A stretch of DNA of 10,747 nt from Methanobacteriota archaeon. GTDB lineage: Archaea; Hydrothermarchaeota; Hydrothermarchaeia; Hydrothermarchaeales; BMS3B. A program made the position numbers and the translations under genes. Positions 5,680-10,747 of the stretch are shown in pieces; position 1 is the first letter of the stretch; every line of letters starts with the position of its first letter. The stretch spans positions 1-10,747 of the forward strand of contig JAADFH010000002.1 in the NCBI GenBank assembly GCA_013152995.1, in the 5' to 3' direction. The notes under the pieces were generated by a model. It was not told the DNA's origin. It saw nothing but the letters and a program-made list of their open reading frames with translations, and ran no database searches.

Positions 5680-6911
5680 TGCCGCTGAAGGAGGCGCTTG
5701 AGAGGCTTGAGAGGAGCATAGAGCCGCTTCCGCCGCAGGAGGTGCACATCTCGCAGGCTGCGGGGCGGGTGCTGGCAGAGGATGTGAGGGCTGAGCGTGA
5801 CAACCCGCCCTTCTCCAGGGCTGCCATGGACGGTTTTGCGGTAAGGGCGAGCAGCACCTTCGGCGCCTCGCCCTCAAACCCCAGGTACCTGAGGCTGAAG
5901 GGGGAGGCGAGGGCTGGTGCCGGGTGGAGCGGCAGCGTGGGTGAGGGCGAGGCTGTCAGGGTAAGCACGGGCGCACCTCTTCCCGCTGGAGCTGATGCGG
6001 TGGTGATGCTGGAGCATGTGAACGTGCTCGGGGGGGAGGTGGAGGTGCTCAGAGCCGTGCCCCCCGGCAAGAACGTGGCGCTGCAGGGGGAGGACTACAG
6101 GAAGGGGGAGGTGCTGCTCAGCTCCGGCACGGTGCTCGGAGCTAAGGAGGTTGCGGTGCTCGCCTCGCTGGGCAGGAGCAGGGTCAGGGTGGCTGCCAAG
6201 CCGAGGGTCAGGGTTATAGCAACCGGCGACGAGCTTGCAGAGCCCGGAGAGGAGCTGGAGGAGGGAAGGGTGTACGAGGCTACCGGCTATGCGCTGCTCC
6301 ACCTGTGCAGGAGCGCCGGAGCAGAGGCTGAGAGGGCTGGCATAGTGGAGGACCGCAGGGAGGCGCTGAGGGAGGCTGTGAGGAGCGCCGCCTCGGAGGC
6401 GGATGTTGTGCTCATAACCGGAGCCAGCTCAGTCGGCGAGCACGACTTAGTGCCGGAGGTTCTGCAGGAGCTGGGCAGGATAGAGGTGCACGGCATAGCC
6501 ATGCGTCCCGGAGAGCCCAGCGGATTCGGAAGGCTGGGGAGAACGCTGGTGTTCATGCTCCCTGGCTACCCCGTGGCAACGCTCTTCAGCTTTGAAGCCC
6601 TTGTCAGACCCGCGCTGCAGCTCATGCAGGGTGCCGAGCCGAGCTGTCCTTATCCGGCGGTGAGGGCGGTGCTGCGCAGGAAGATAGCCTCGGAGCTGGG
6701 CAGGAGGGACTTTGTGAGGGTGAGGCTGGAGAGGGCTGGGGAGGGCTACGAGGCGGAGCCTGTGCGGGTTTCCGGCTCGGGAGTGCTGAGCTCAATGCTC
6801 AGAGCCCACGGCTTCACGGTGGTGCCGGAGAACACCGAGGGCGTGGAGAAGGGGGAGAGCATAGAGGTGAGGCTGTTCACCCCGCTGCAGGGCGCCTGCT
6901 GCGGGGGTTAA
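5643..6911 (+). CDS. moeA: Molybdopterin molybdenumtransferase
   Basis: A 422-residue MoeA, which inserts molybdate or tungstate into adenylylated molybdopterin. Motifs in order are DNPPFSRAAMDGFAVRA (53-69), VSTGAPLPAGADAVVMLE (107-124), GEDYRKGE (149-156), VIATGDEL (191-198), TGASSVGEHDLV (259-270) containing the conserved Asp268, RPGEPSGFG (288-296) and LPGYPVATLFSFE (306-318). The loop usually written S-G-G-x-S-x-G is altered to T-G-A-S-S-V-G. No extra substrate-binding domain follows. Two starts are possible: the ATG at 5643, with AGGAGG 11 bases upstream, and the ATG at 5679, which overlaps the mobA stop by one base. I prefer 5643 because the segment RGFRELMPLKEAL resembles the N-terminus of archaeal MoeA proteins. 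The C-terminus ends in a short Cys-Cys-Gly-Gly tail. Confidence 0.93.
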   Translation: MRSIRGRGFRELMPLKEALERLERSIEPLPPQEVHISQAAGRVLAEDVRAERDNPPFSRAAMDGFAVRASSTFGASPSNPRYLRLKGEARAGAGWSGSVGEGEAVRVSTGAPLPAGADAVVMLEHVNVLGGEVEVLRAVPPGKNVALQGEDYRKGEVLLSSGTVLGAKEVAVLASLGRSRVRVAAKPRVRVIATGDELAEPGEELEEGRVYEATGYALLHLCRSAGAEAERAGIVEDRREALREAVRSAASEADVVLITGASSVGEHDLVPEVLQELGRIEVHGIAMRPGEPSGFGRLGRTLVFMLPGYPVATLFSFEALVRPALQLMQGAEPSCPYPAVRAVLRRKIASELGRRDFVRVRLERAGEGYEAEPVRVSGSGVLSSMLRAHGFTVVPENTEGVEKGESIEVRLFTPLQGACCGG

Positions 6912-6912
6912 A

Positions 6913-6921
6913 GTAAAATAT
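6913..6921 (+). promoter_or_regulatory. Possible TATA box for the phosphohexomutase gene
   Basis: AGTAAAATATG lies directly after the moeA stop, in the 43-base spacer, centred near 6917. A start point about 25 bases downstream would fall near 6943, giving a leader of about 12 bases that still includes the GAGGTGG ribosome site at 6944-6950. A second AT stretch, CATATAG, follows near 6931. Read-through from moeA is equally possible. Confidence 0.4.
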
Positions 6922-6954
6922 GCGCTCCCACATATAGGGGGCTGAGGTGGTTGG

Positions 6955-8310
6955 ATGGAGTACATATTCAGGGCGTACGATGTCAGGGGTATCATTAACA
7001 GGGATATAACCGCCGAGACCGCCGCCGGCATAGGCAGAGCCTTCGGCACGCATCTGGAAGGCAGAGGAAGGGTGGTGGTGGGCAGAGACCCCAGGGTTAC
7101 ATCGCTGATGTTTGAGCAGGCTTTCGTCTCGGGTTTATGCTCAACCGGCGTGGAGGTGCACTTAGCTGGAATGCTCCCCATACCCGTGCTGAACTTTGCG
7201 GTGGGCAGGTATGGCTATGATGCAGGCGCATACGTGACAGCCTCCCACAACCCCCCAGAGTACAACGGGGTGAGGTTCCGCAGGAGCGATGGCACGGGCT
7301 ACACGCATGAGAACCAGAGGGTGAAGGAGATATTTCTGAAGGGGGAGTTCGTAACGCCGGAGTGGCACAGCATAGGGGAGTGCGTGCAGCTCAGCACGCA
7401 GAGCGTGCTTGCAGACTACCAAGCCTACCTGCTGGAGAGGCTGAAGCTTGAGAGGGAGCTCAGCGTGGTGCTTGACATAGGCAACGGCGCCGCTGGGGTG
7501 GTGGCTCCCGAGCTGTTCAGGAAGGCTGGGGCTAAGGTGAAGACGCTGAACGCGCAGGCGGACGGCACCTTCCCGGGAAGGAAGAGCGAGCCCACCCCCG
7601 AGAGCCTGGCAGACTTGGCGAGAGCGGTGCCGGCTATGGGCTCAGCCTTCGGTGCCGGCTATGATGGCGACGCTGACAGAGTGGTGTTCGTGGATGACCT
7701 GGGGAGGGTGGTGCAGAATGAGAAGATAGGGATAATCATAGCAAGGGAGGTGCTGAAGGAGAAGGGGGGCGGGGTGGTTATAGCGAATGTGGAGTGCTCG
7801 CAGATTGTTGAGGAGGTGCTCACAAAGTACGGCGCCGAGGTGAAGAGGGTCAGGGTGGGGGATGTGTTCGTGTGCGAGGCTATAAAGGAGTACAACGCCG
7901 TCTTTGCCATGGAGACAAGCGCCCACTACTTCTACCCGGACTTCCACCCCTTTGATGACCCCATACTCATAAGCCTGAAGCTTGCGACGATACTCTCGGA
8001 GAGAGGCGAGAGGCTCTCTGAGATGGCTGACGAGATTCCGAGCTATCCGAAGCTGCACAGGAACTTCGCATGCGATGACAGAATCAAGTTCCAGGTGGTT
8101 GAGAGGGTGGTGCAGAGGTTCAGGGAGATGGGCTACCAGCCGGACACCACGGACGGCGCAAGGGTGGTGACTGAGCACGGATGGGCGCTGCTCAGACCCA
8201 GCAACACCTCGCCGATAATAAGGGCGAGCATTGAGGCTGACTCAGAGGAGCACCTGAAGGAGCTTGAGGGGATGGTTGAGAGGGTGCTTGAGGAGTGCAT
8301 GCATGCCTAA
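6955..8310 (+). CDS. Phosphomannomutase/phosphoglucomutase
   Basis: A 451-residue alpha-D-phosphohexomutase converting hexose-6-phosphate to hexose-1-phosphate, for nucleotide sugars and glycans. All four domain landmarks are present: RAYDVRG at the N-terminus (6-12), the phosphoserine loop TASHNPPEYNG (95-105, catalytic Ser97), the Mg-binding DGDADR (237-242), the sugar-specificity loop METSAHYFYPDF (319-330), and the phosphate-binding RPSNTSPIIR (414-423). The E-x-S-A-H form of the sugar loop resembles bacterial ManB/CpsG (G-E-M-S-A-H), favouring mannose and/or glucose phosphates over a glucosamine mutase. GAGGTGG precedes the ATG. The stop codon TAA shares two bases with the opposing methyltransferase stop. 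I cannot separate PMM from PGM specificity by eye. Confidence 0.92.
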   Translation: MEYIFRAYDVRGIINRDITAETAAGIGRAFGTHLEGRGRVVVGRDPRVTSLMFEQAFVSGLCSTGVEVHLAGMLPIPVLNFAVGRYGYDAGAYVTASHNPPEYNGVRFRRSDGTGYTHENQRVKEIFLKGEFVTPEWHSIGECVQLSTQSVLADYQAYLLERLKLERELSVVLDIGNGAAGVVAPELFRKAGAKVKTLNAQADGTFPGRKSEPTPESLADLARAVPAMGSAFGAGYDGDADRVVFVDDLGRVVQNEKIGIIIAREVLKEKGGGVVIANVECSQIVEEVLTKYGAEVKRVRVGDVFVCEAIKEYNAVFAMETSAHYFYPDFHPFDDPILISLKLATILSERGERLSEMADEIPSYPKLHRNFACDDRIKFQVVERVVQRFREMGYQPDTTDGARVVTEHGWALLRPSNTSPIIRASIEADSEEHLKELEGMVERVLEECMHA

Positions 8311-9047
8311 GGCTTCTCAGCCACGCAGAAGTTGGTTATGTAGATGTCCTTTGGCTGAAGCCTCTCGGTTGCTATTGAAAGGATGAAGGCTGGCAGGAAG
8401 AGCAGCCAGTTGAGCATCAGCAGCCCCCTGCGCAGCGGGTTCAGAGGCACGCGGTTGATTCTCGCCATGCACATGAAGTAGAGCATGGTGGTTATGAAGC
8501 CCAGCACGCCCACCACCCTGTGAACCTTTACCACCCTGAAGCCGTGCTCCTGCAGAACCGCCTCAACACCCTGAGAGGTGAGCCTGAGCCTGTCCAGGGG
8601 TATGGGGTGGTACAGCCACGCCATGGGGACGCTGAAGAACAGCGTGCCCCCGCTCCTGAGCACTCGCGAGAGCTCGCTCAGAAGCCTCTCCGGCGAGGTT
8701 ACGTGCTCCATAACCTCCAAGCACACCACGGTGCTGAAGCTGCCGTCTCTGAAGGGCAGAGCACAGGCGTCACCGACCACGTCCACGCGGTACTTGCCAT
8801 GCCCGTAGCGCTCGCAGAGGTCAAGCTTTATGCTCGGAGCGTCGTAGTACTGCGGGTACTCCGGACCTATCTCCAGCAGCCTGCCCCTGAGCCTGCTCGC
8901 ATACATGCGGAAAAGTCTGCGGAAGAGCACTGGCCGAGGACGGCAGGAGTGGATGAAGTTGCCTGCGCTTCTCCTCAAGTCATCAAGCCGCAAGTCTGAC
9001 CCTCTCCCCTTTTCCGGAAGCGTAACCTCGGGCAGAATTCCCGCCAC
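8307..9047 (-). CDS. SAM-dependent class I methyltransferase with membrane-associated C-terminus
   Basis: A 246-residue Methyltransf_11-like protein. The SAM-binding motif I is LLEIGPEY (57-64), less glycine-rich than usual. An acidic strand end follows (KLDL, 74-77), then GDACALPFRDGSFSTVVCLE (92-111), containing the acidic residue that usually precedes a phenylalanine-rich loop, and the post-motif VMEHVTSPERLLSELSRVLRSGG. After residue about 175 come two hydrophobic stretches (about 178-195 and 209-226), suggesting the enzyme is anchored to the membrane and may act on a lipid or glycan substrate; this is inference. The start is a GTG at 9047 with a TATA-like element about 24 bases upstream and no usable Shine-Dalgarno, so a leaderless message is plausible. 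It converges on the phosphohexomutase with interlocked stop codons. The substrate is unknown. Confidence 0.82.
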   Translation of the reverse strand: MAGILPEVTLPEKGRGSDLRLDDLRRSAGNFIHSCRPRPVLFRRLFRMYASRLRGRLLEIGPEYPQYYDAPSIKLDLCERYGHGKYRVDVVGDACALPFRDGSFSTVVCLEVMEHVTSPERLLSELSRVLRSGGTLFFSVPMAWLYHPIPLDRLRLTSQGVEAVLQEHGFRVVKVHRVVGVLGFITTMLYFMCMARINRVPLNPLRRGLLMLNWLLFLPAFILSIATERLQPKDIYITNFCVAEKP

Positions 9048-9065
9048 GCCTCGCAGCGTGATATG

Positions 9066-9076
9066 AGTTTTATCTC
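9066..9076. promoter_or_regulatory. Shared TATA-like element between methyltransferase and tRNA-Asn
   Basis: AGTTTTATC (minus strand GATAAAACT) is the only AT-rich block in the 54-base divergent spacer. It is about 24 bases before the methyltransferase GTG and about 30 bases before the first base of the tRNA, both plausible TATA spacings in archaea. The assignment is positional only. Confidence 0.42.
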
Positions 9077-9101
9077 GTTAACTCCAGCTCAGAGCTCACG
9101 A

Positions 9102-9174
9102 GCCGCCGTAGCTCAGTAGGTAGAGCGCCTGGCTGTTAACCAGGTGGTCGACAGTTCGAGTCTGTCCGGCGGCG
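9102..9174 (+). tRNA. tRNA-Asn (anticodon GTT)
   Basis: The sequence folds into a full 73-base cloverleaf. The acceptor stem is GCCGCCG with CGGCGGC (7 pairs), the D arm GCTC/GAGC with an 8-base loop containing GG, the anticodon stem CCTGG/CCAGG around loop CTGTTAA with GTT at 9135-9137, a five-base variable loop, and the T arm GACAG/CTGTC around TTCGAGT. The discriminator is G and CCA is not encoded, as is usual in many archaea. No intron is present. GTT reads AAC and AAU, that is asparagine. Confidence 0.97.
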
Positions 9175-9178
9175 CTCA

Positions 9179-9193
9179 GCTTCTTTTTTCTTT
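9179..9193 (+). terminator. T-rich terminator after tRNA-Asn
   Basis: GCTTCTTTTTTCTTT begins five bases beyond the tRNA's 3' end. Archaeal RNA polymerase commonly stops at such pyrimidine/T tracts without a hairpin. It would separate the tRNA transcript from the transporter gene starting at 9214. Confidence 0.6.
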
Positions 9194-9213
9194 ACGAGCA
9201 GGAGTGCCCGGGA

Positions 9214-10098
9214 ATGCTGAAGCCTGCGGATGAAAGGGAGAAGGCGTCAATGGTGGGGGTGGCAGGCAACCTGTGCCTGGCTGCGCTAAAGGGTGGTGCT
9301 GGAATATACTCAGGAAGCGCCGCCCTGGTAGCTCATGCAATAGACTCGCTGACCGACGTGCTGCTCTCGGCGGTGGCGCTTGTGGGAATAAGGGTGAGCA
9401 ACAAGCCAGCGGACAGCACGCATCCCCATGGACACCACGATGCCGAGGCAATCGCCGGGCTCGTGGCGTCGCTGTTTCTGGTGTTTGTGGTGGTTGAGTT
9501 CATGATAGGCGCAGCGGCAAGAGTGCTGAACCCGCCTGAGAGGATAGGCGGTGTGGCGATTGCAGCGGTTGTGCTCAACCTGGCGGGGAAGTATGCGCTC
9601 TCAAGCTATACCGCAGGTGTGGCGAGGCGCACCAGAAGCCCAGCCCTGGAGGCAAGTGCCGCAAACTATCGCGGGGATGTGTACACCTCACTGGCGGTGC
9701 TTGCAGGGGTGCTCGCAGGCTGGGCAGGCTTCGGGCTGCTTGACTCCCTGGTGGGCGTGGGCATAGCCCTGGTGGTGCTGCGGATCGCCGGCGAGATGTG
9801 CTGGAAGAATGTTAGGTACCTCATGGGCACCGTGCCCTCGCAGGAGATGGTGAAGCGGATAGAGAGCGTGAGCCTGGCTACGCCGGGGGTGGTGCACGTG
9901 CACAGGATAAAGCTCCACGCCATGGGAGCGTACTGCAAGGTTGACCTGCACGTGTGTGTTGATGAGAACCTTGAGCTCAAAGAAGCCCACAGAATAGCGC
10001 ATGAGGTTGAGAACAACATATCAAAAAGCATGCCAGAGGTTAGCAGTGTAACAGTCCATGTGGAGCCCTTTGACAGGCACCACCGGGAGAACCATTAA
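9214..10098 (+). CDS. Cation diffusion facilitator family metal transporter
   Basis: A 294-residue CDF protein, exporting divalent metal ions from the cytoplasm by proton antiport. About six membrane helices span residues 12-195. The transport-site acids in helix 2 are Asp44 and Asp48 (D-S-L-T-D). The signature HPHGHHDAE (70-78) follows in the loop before helix 3. Helix 5 carries Asn151-x3-Asp155 (N-Y-R-G-D), where zinc/iron CDFs such as YiiP have His-x3-Asp. A cytosolic ferredoxin-like domain (about 205-287) includes several histidines (VHVHRIKLH, VTVHVEP). The His-to-Asn change suggests a metal other than zinc, possibly manganese, but this needs testing. The ATG at 9214 has GGAG about 9 bases upstream. 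The gene lies 39 bases after tRNA-Asn and converges with the small pilin-like gene, only one base separating their stop codons. Confidence 0.92.
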   Translation: MLKPADEREKASMVGVAGNLCLAALKGGAGIYSGSAALVAHAIDSLTDVLLSAVALVGIRVSNKPADSTHPHGHHDAEAIAGLVASLFLVFVVVEFMIGAAARVLNPPERIGGVAIAAVVLNLAGKYALSSYTAGVARRTRSPALEASAANYRGDVYTSLAVLAGVLAGWAGFGLLDSLVGVGIALVVLRIAGEMCWKNVRYLMGTVPSQEMVKRIESVSLATPGVVHVHRIKLHAMGAYCKVDLHVCVDENLELKEAHRIAHEVENNISKSMPEVSSVTVHVEPFDRHHRENH

Positions 10099-10099
10099 G

Positions 10100-10276
10100 C
10101 TACCTGGTAACCTGGGAGATGGAGATGTTTCTCTCCTGCTCCGCCCACTCGCTTATAACCTGGGCAAAGTTCTTGAGTGAGTCCCTGAGGGTGAATATGG
10201 TGAGCGCTCCTATGAGAACCCCGCCAACAAGCAGGATAAATTCAATGCTCACCTGTGCTCTCTCATCAGAAAGCAT
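10100..10276 (-). CDS. Small class III signal peptide (archaellin/pilin-like) protein
   Basis: A 58-residue reading frame on the minus strand, starting at ATG 10276 and ending at TAG 10100. The N-terminus, MLSDERAQVSIEFILLVGG, has the class III signal shape: a short charged head, a cleavage region A-Q-x-S-x-E with Glu at +5-like position, then about 17 hydrophobic residues (13-29). A short amphipathic tail follows, ending ERNISISQVTR. Proteins of this type are cut by an archaeal prepilin peptidase (FlaK/EppA/PibD) and can assemble in pilus-like structures; this one is so short that it may be a minor pilin or a membrane-anchored small protein. A TATA-like TTTATATG lies about 27 bases upstream, and AAGGT 5 bases before the ATG could be a weak ribosome site. 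No other pilus gene is in the window. Confidence 0.8.
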   Translation of the reverse strand: MLSDERAQVSIEFILLVGGVLIGALTIFTLRDSLKNFAQVISEWAEQERNISISQVTR

Positions 10277-10298
10277 GTTATACCTTAATAGCTACCAG

Positions 10299-10306
10299 CA
10301 TATAAA
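10299..10306 (-). promoter_or_regulatory. TATA box for the small class III signal peptide gene
   Basis: The minus strand reads GTTTATATG, close to the archaeal TATA consensus, centred about 27 bases before the ATG at 10276. The predicted transcript starts at or within a few bases of the start codon. Confidence 0.5.
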
Positions 10307-10314
10307 CATATCGC

Positions 10315-10330
10315 ATAAATATTTATATAG
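10315..10330 (+). promoter_or_regulatory. TATA box and palindrome upstream of the regulator gene
   Basis: ATAAATATTTAT (10315-10326) is a perfect 12-base palindrome, overlapped by TTTATATA (10322-10329), an excellent archaeal TATA box. Transcription would begin near 10350, about 22 bases before the regulator's ATG. The palindrome could be an operator for an autoregulating HTH protein, or simply a symmetrical AT-rich promoter. Confidence 0.5.
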
Positions 10331-10349
10331 TAATTGTGCACGGTATTAC

Positions 10350-10376
10350 ATGAGCGGTGAAAGGGGTAGGAGATGA
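10350..10376 (+). other. Possible 8-codon upstream mini-ORF
   Basis: ATG at 10350 encodes MSGERGRR and stops at TGA 10374-10376, overlapping the regulator's ATG as ATGA. The mini-ORF's start is where the TATA box predicts transcription to begin, so it could be translated leaderlessly and couple to the regulator. It may equally be chance; GGGG at 10363-10366 gives the regulator its own ribosome site. Confidence 0.25.
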
Positions 10377-10747
10377 AGCTGACACCTGTGCAGAGGGAGG
10401 TTCTGCTGGCACTGGTTGAACTGTACCACAGGTCCGGAGGAGAGGCGGTAAAGGGGGAGGACATAGCGGAGCTCATCAACAAGAATCCCGGCACGATACG
10501 CAATCAGATGCAGTCACTGCGCAGCCTGGGGCTGGTGGAGGGCGTACCCGGACCGAAGGGTGGCTACCGCCCCACGGCGGAGTGCTACTCCATCCTAAGC
10601 TACCAGAAGGTTGAGCGTGAGGTGGCTGTGCCCATACGCGTGGACGGCAAACCCGTGCCTGATGTTACGGTCACGGGCATAGACCTCATGACCATCCACG
10701 ACCCGGAGAAGTGCAGGGCTACGGTGCACGCCCTGGGCGACCTCAGG
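10373..10747 (+). CDS. COG2524-type HTH transcriptional regulator (C-terminus beyond window)
   Basis: An open frame of 125 codons runs from ATG 10373 to the right edge without a stop. The N-terminal 70 residues form a winged helix: MKLTPVQREVLLALVELY, then KGEDIAELINKNPGTIRNQM (27-46) as the helix-turn-helix, then QSLRSLGLVEGVPGPKGGYR (47-66) as the wing. The rest (about 85-125) contains PIRVDGKPV and a segment with TIHDPEKCRATVHALGDL, as in archaeal COG2524 regulators, which carry a pair of C-terminal CBS domains; those would lie beyond the edge and are not seen. The ligand and targets are unknown. The ATG follows GGGG by 6 bases. It diverges from the small pilin-like gene across a 96-base spacer holding separate TATA boxes. 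Confidence 0.8.
   Translation, partial: MKLTPVQREVLLALVELYHRSGGEAVKGEDIAELINKNPGTIRNQMQSLRSLGLVEGVPGPKGGYRPTAECYSILSYQKVEREVAVPIRVDGKPVPDVTVTGIDLMTIHDPEKCRATVHALGDLR

Noticed and set aside
5375..6070. Long minus-strand frame (231 codons) opposite mobA/moeA
   Set aside because: It is a shadow of a GC-rich coding region: composition is Ser/Pro/Ala/Cys-rich with no recognisable motif, and both sense-strand genes are certain.
7642..8178. 178-codon minus-strand frame opposite the phosphohexomutase
   Set aside because: His/Leu-rich translation with no family features, lying wholly inside a well-supported gene.
1..10747. CRISPR array, insertion sequence, phage or complete defence system
   Set aside because: I found no regularly spaced repeats, transposase, integrase or phage structural gene; apart from the left edge the window is ordinary core genome.

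Overview
The window looks like chromosomal DNA from a euryarchaeon, probably from a methanogen-related lineage and possibly a thermophile. Archaeal markers are an archaemetzincin, a DUF373 membrane protein, a COG1340-type coiled-coil protein, a COG2524-type HTH regulator, a class III (archaellin/pilin-type) signal peptide, TATA-like promoters close to start codons, and a tRNA gene without an encoded CCA. Arg codons AGG/AGA and Ile ATA are frequent in the GC-rich part. The exact genus cannot be read from the sequence alone.

Layout. (1) Bases 1 to about 400 are strikingly AT-rich (about 26% GC by hand count over 1-360) against a GC-rich remainder. They hold a partial unknown ORF running off the left edge (minus strand) and what looks like the wreck of a VapC/PIN-domain toxin gene (plus strand): an acquired or decaying accessory segment abutting the core genome. 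(2) 484-5010, minus strand: a tight series read right to left as archaemetzincin, serine hydroxymethyltransferase, coiled-coil protein, DUF373 membrane protein and a methylthioadenosine/methylthioinosine phosphorylase. The first two are 21 bases apart and the last three only 3-4 bases apart, with a possible extra promoter before the coiled-coil gene. (3) 5071-6911, plus strand: mobA-moeA, overlapping, diverging from the archaemetzincin gene across a 60-base spacer with one symmetrical TATA-like element. (4) 6955-8310: a phosphomannomutase/phosphoglucomutase, converging on a membrane-tailed SAM methyltransferase (8307-9047 minus) with interlocked stop codons. (5) tRNA-Asn(GTT) at 9102-9174, then a cation diffusion facilitator (9214-10098). 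(6) A 58-residue class III signal peptide protein (10100-10276 minus) diverging from a COG2524-type regulator that runs off the right edge.

Functional reading. MobA and MoeA would complete the molybdenum/tungsten cofactor, needed for example by formylmethanofuran or formate dehydrogenases. SHMT feeds C1 units between serine/glycine and a pterin carrier. The phosphorylase salvages the thionucleoside left over from S-adenosylmethionine chemistry, and its base-site residues point to a 6-oxopurine (methylthioinosine) substrate. The mutase supplies hexose-1-phosphates for glycans. I see no phage, CRISPR array or complete defence system; the accessory signal is limited to the left edge. The best leads are the left-edge island with a broken toxin, the small pilin-like gene and its divergent regulator, the altered cysteine spacing in the archaemetzincin, and the substrate-site residues of the phosphorylase and the metal transporter.
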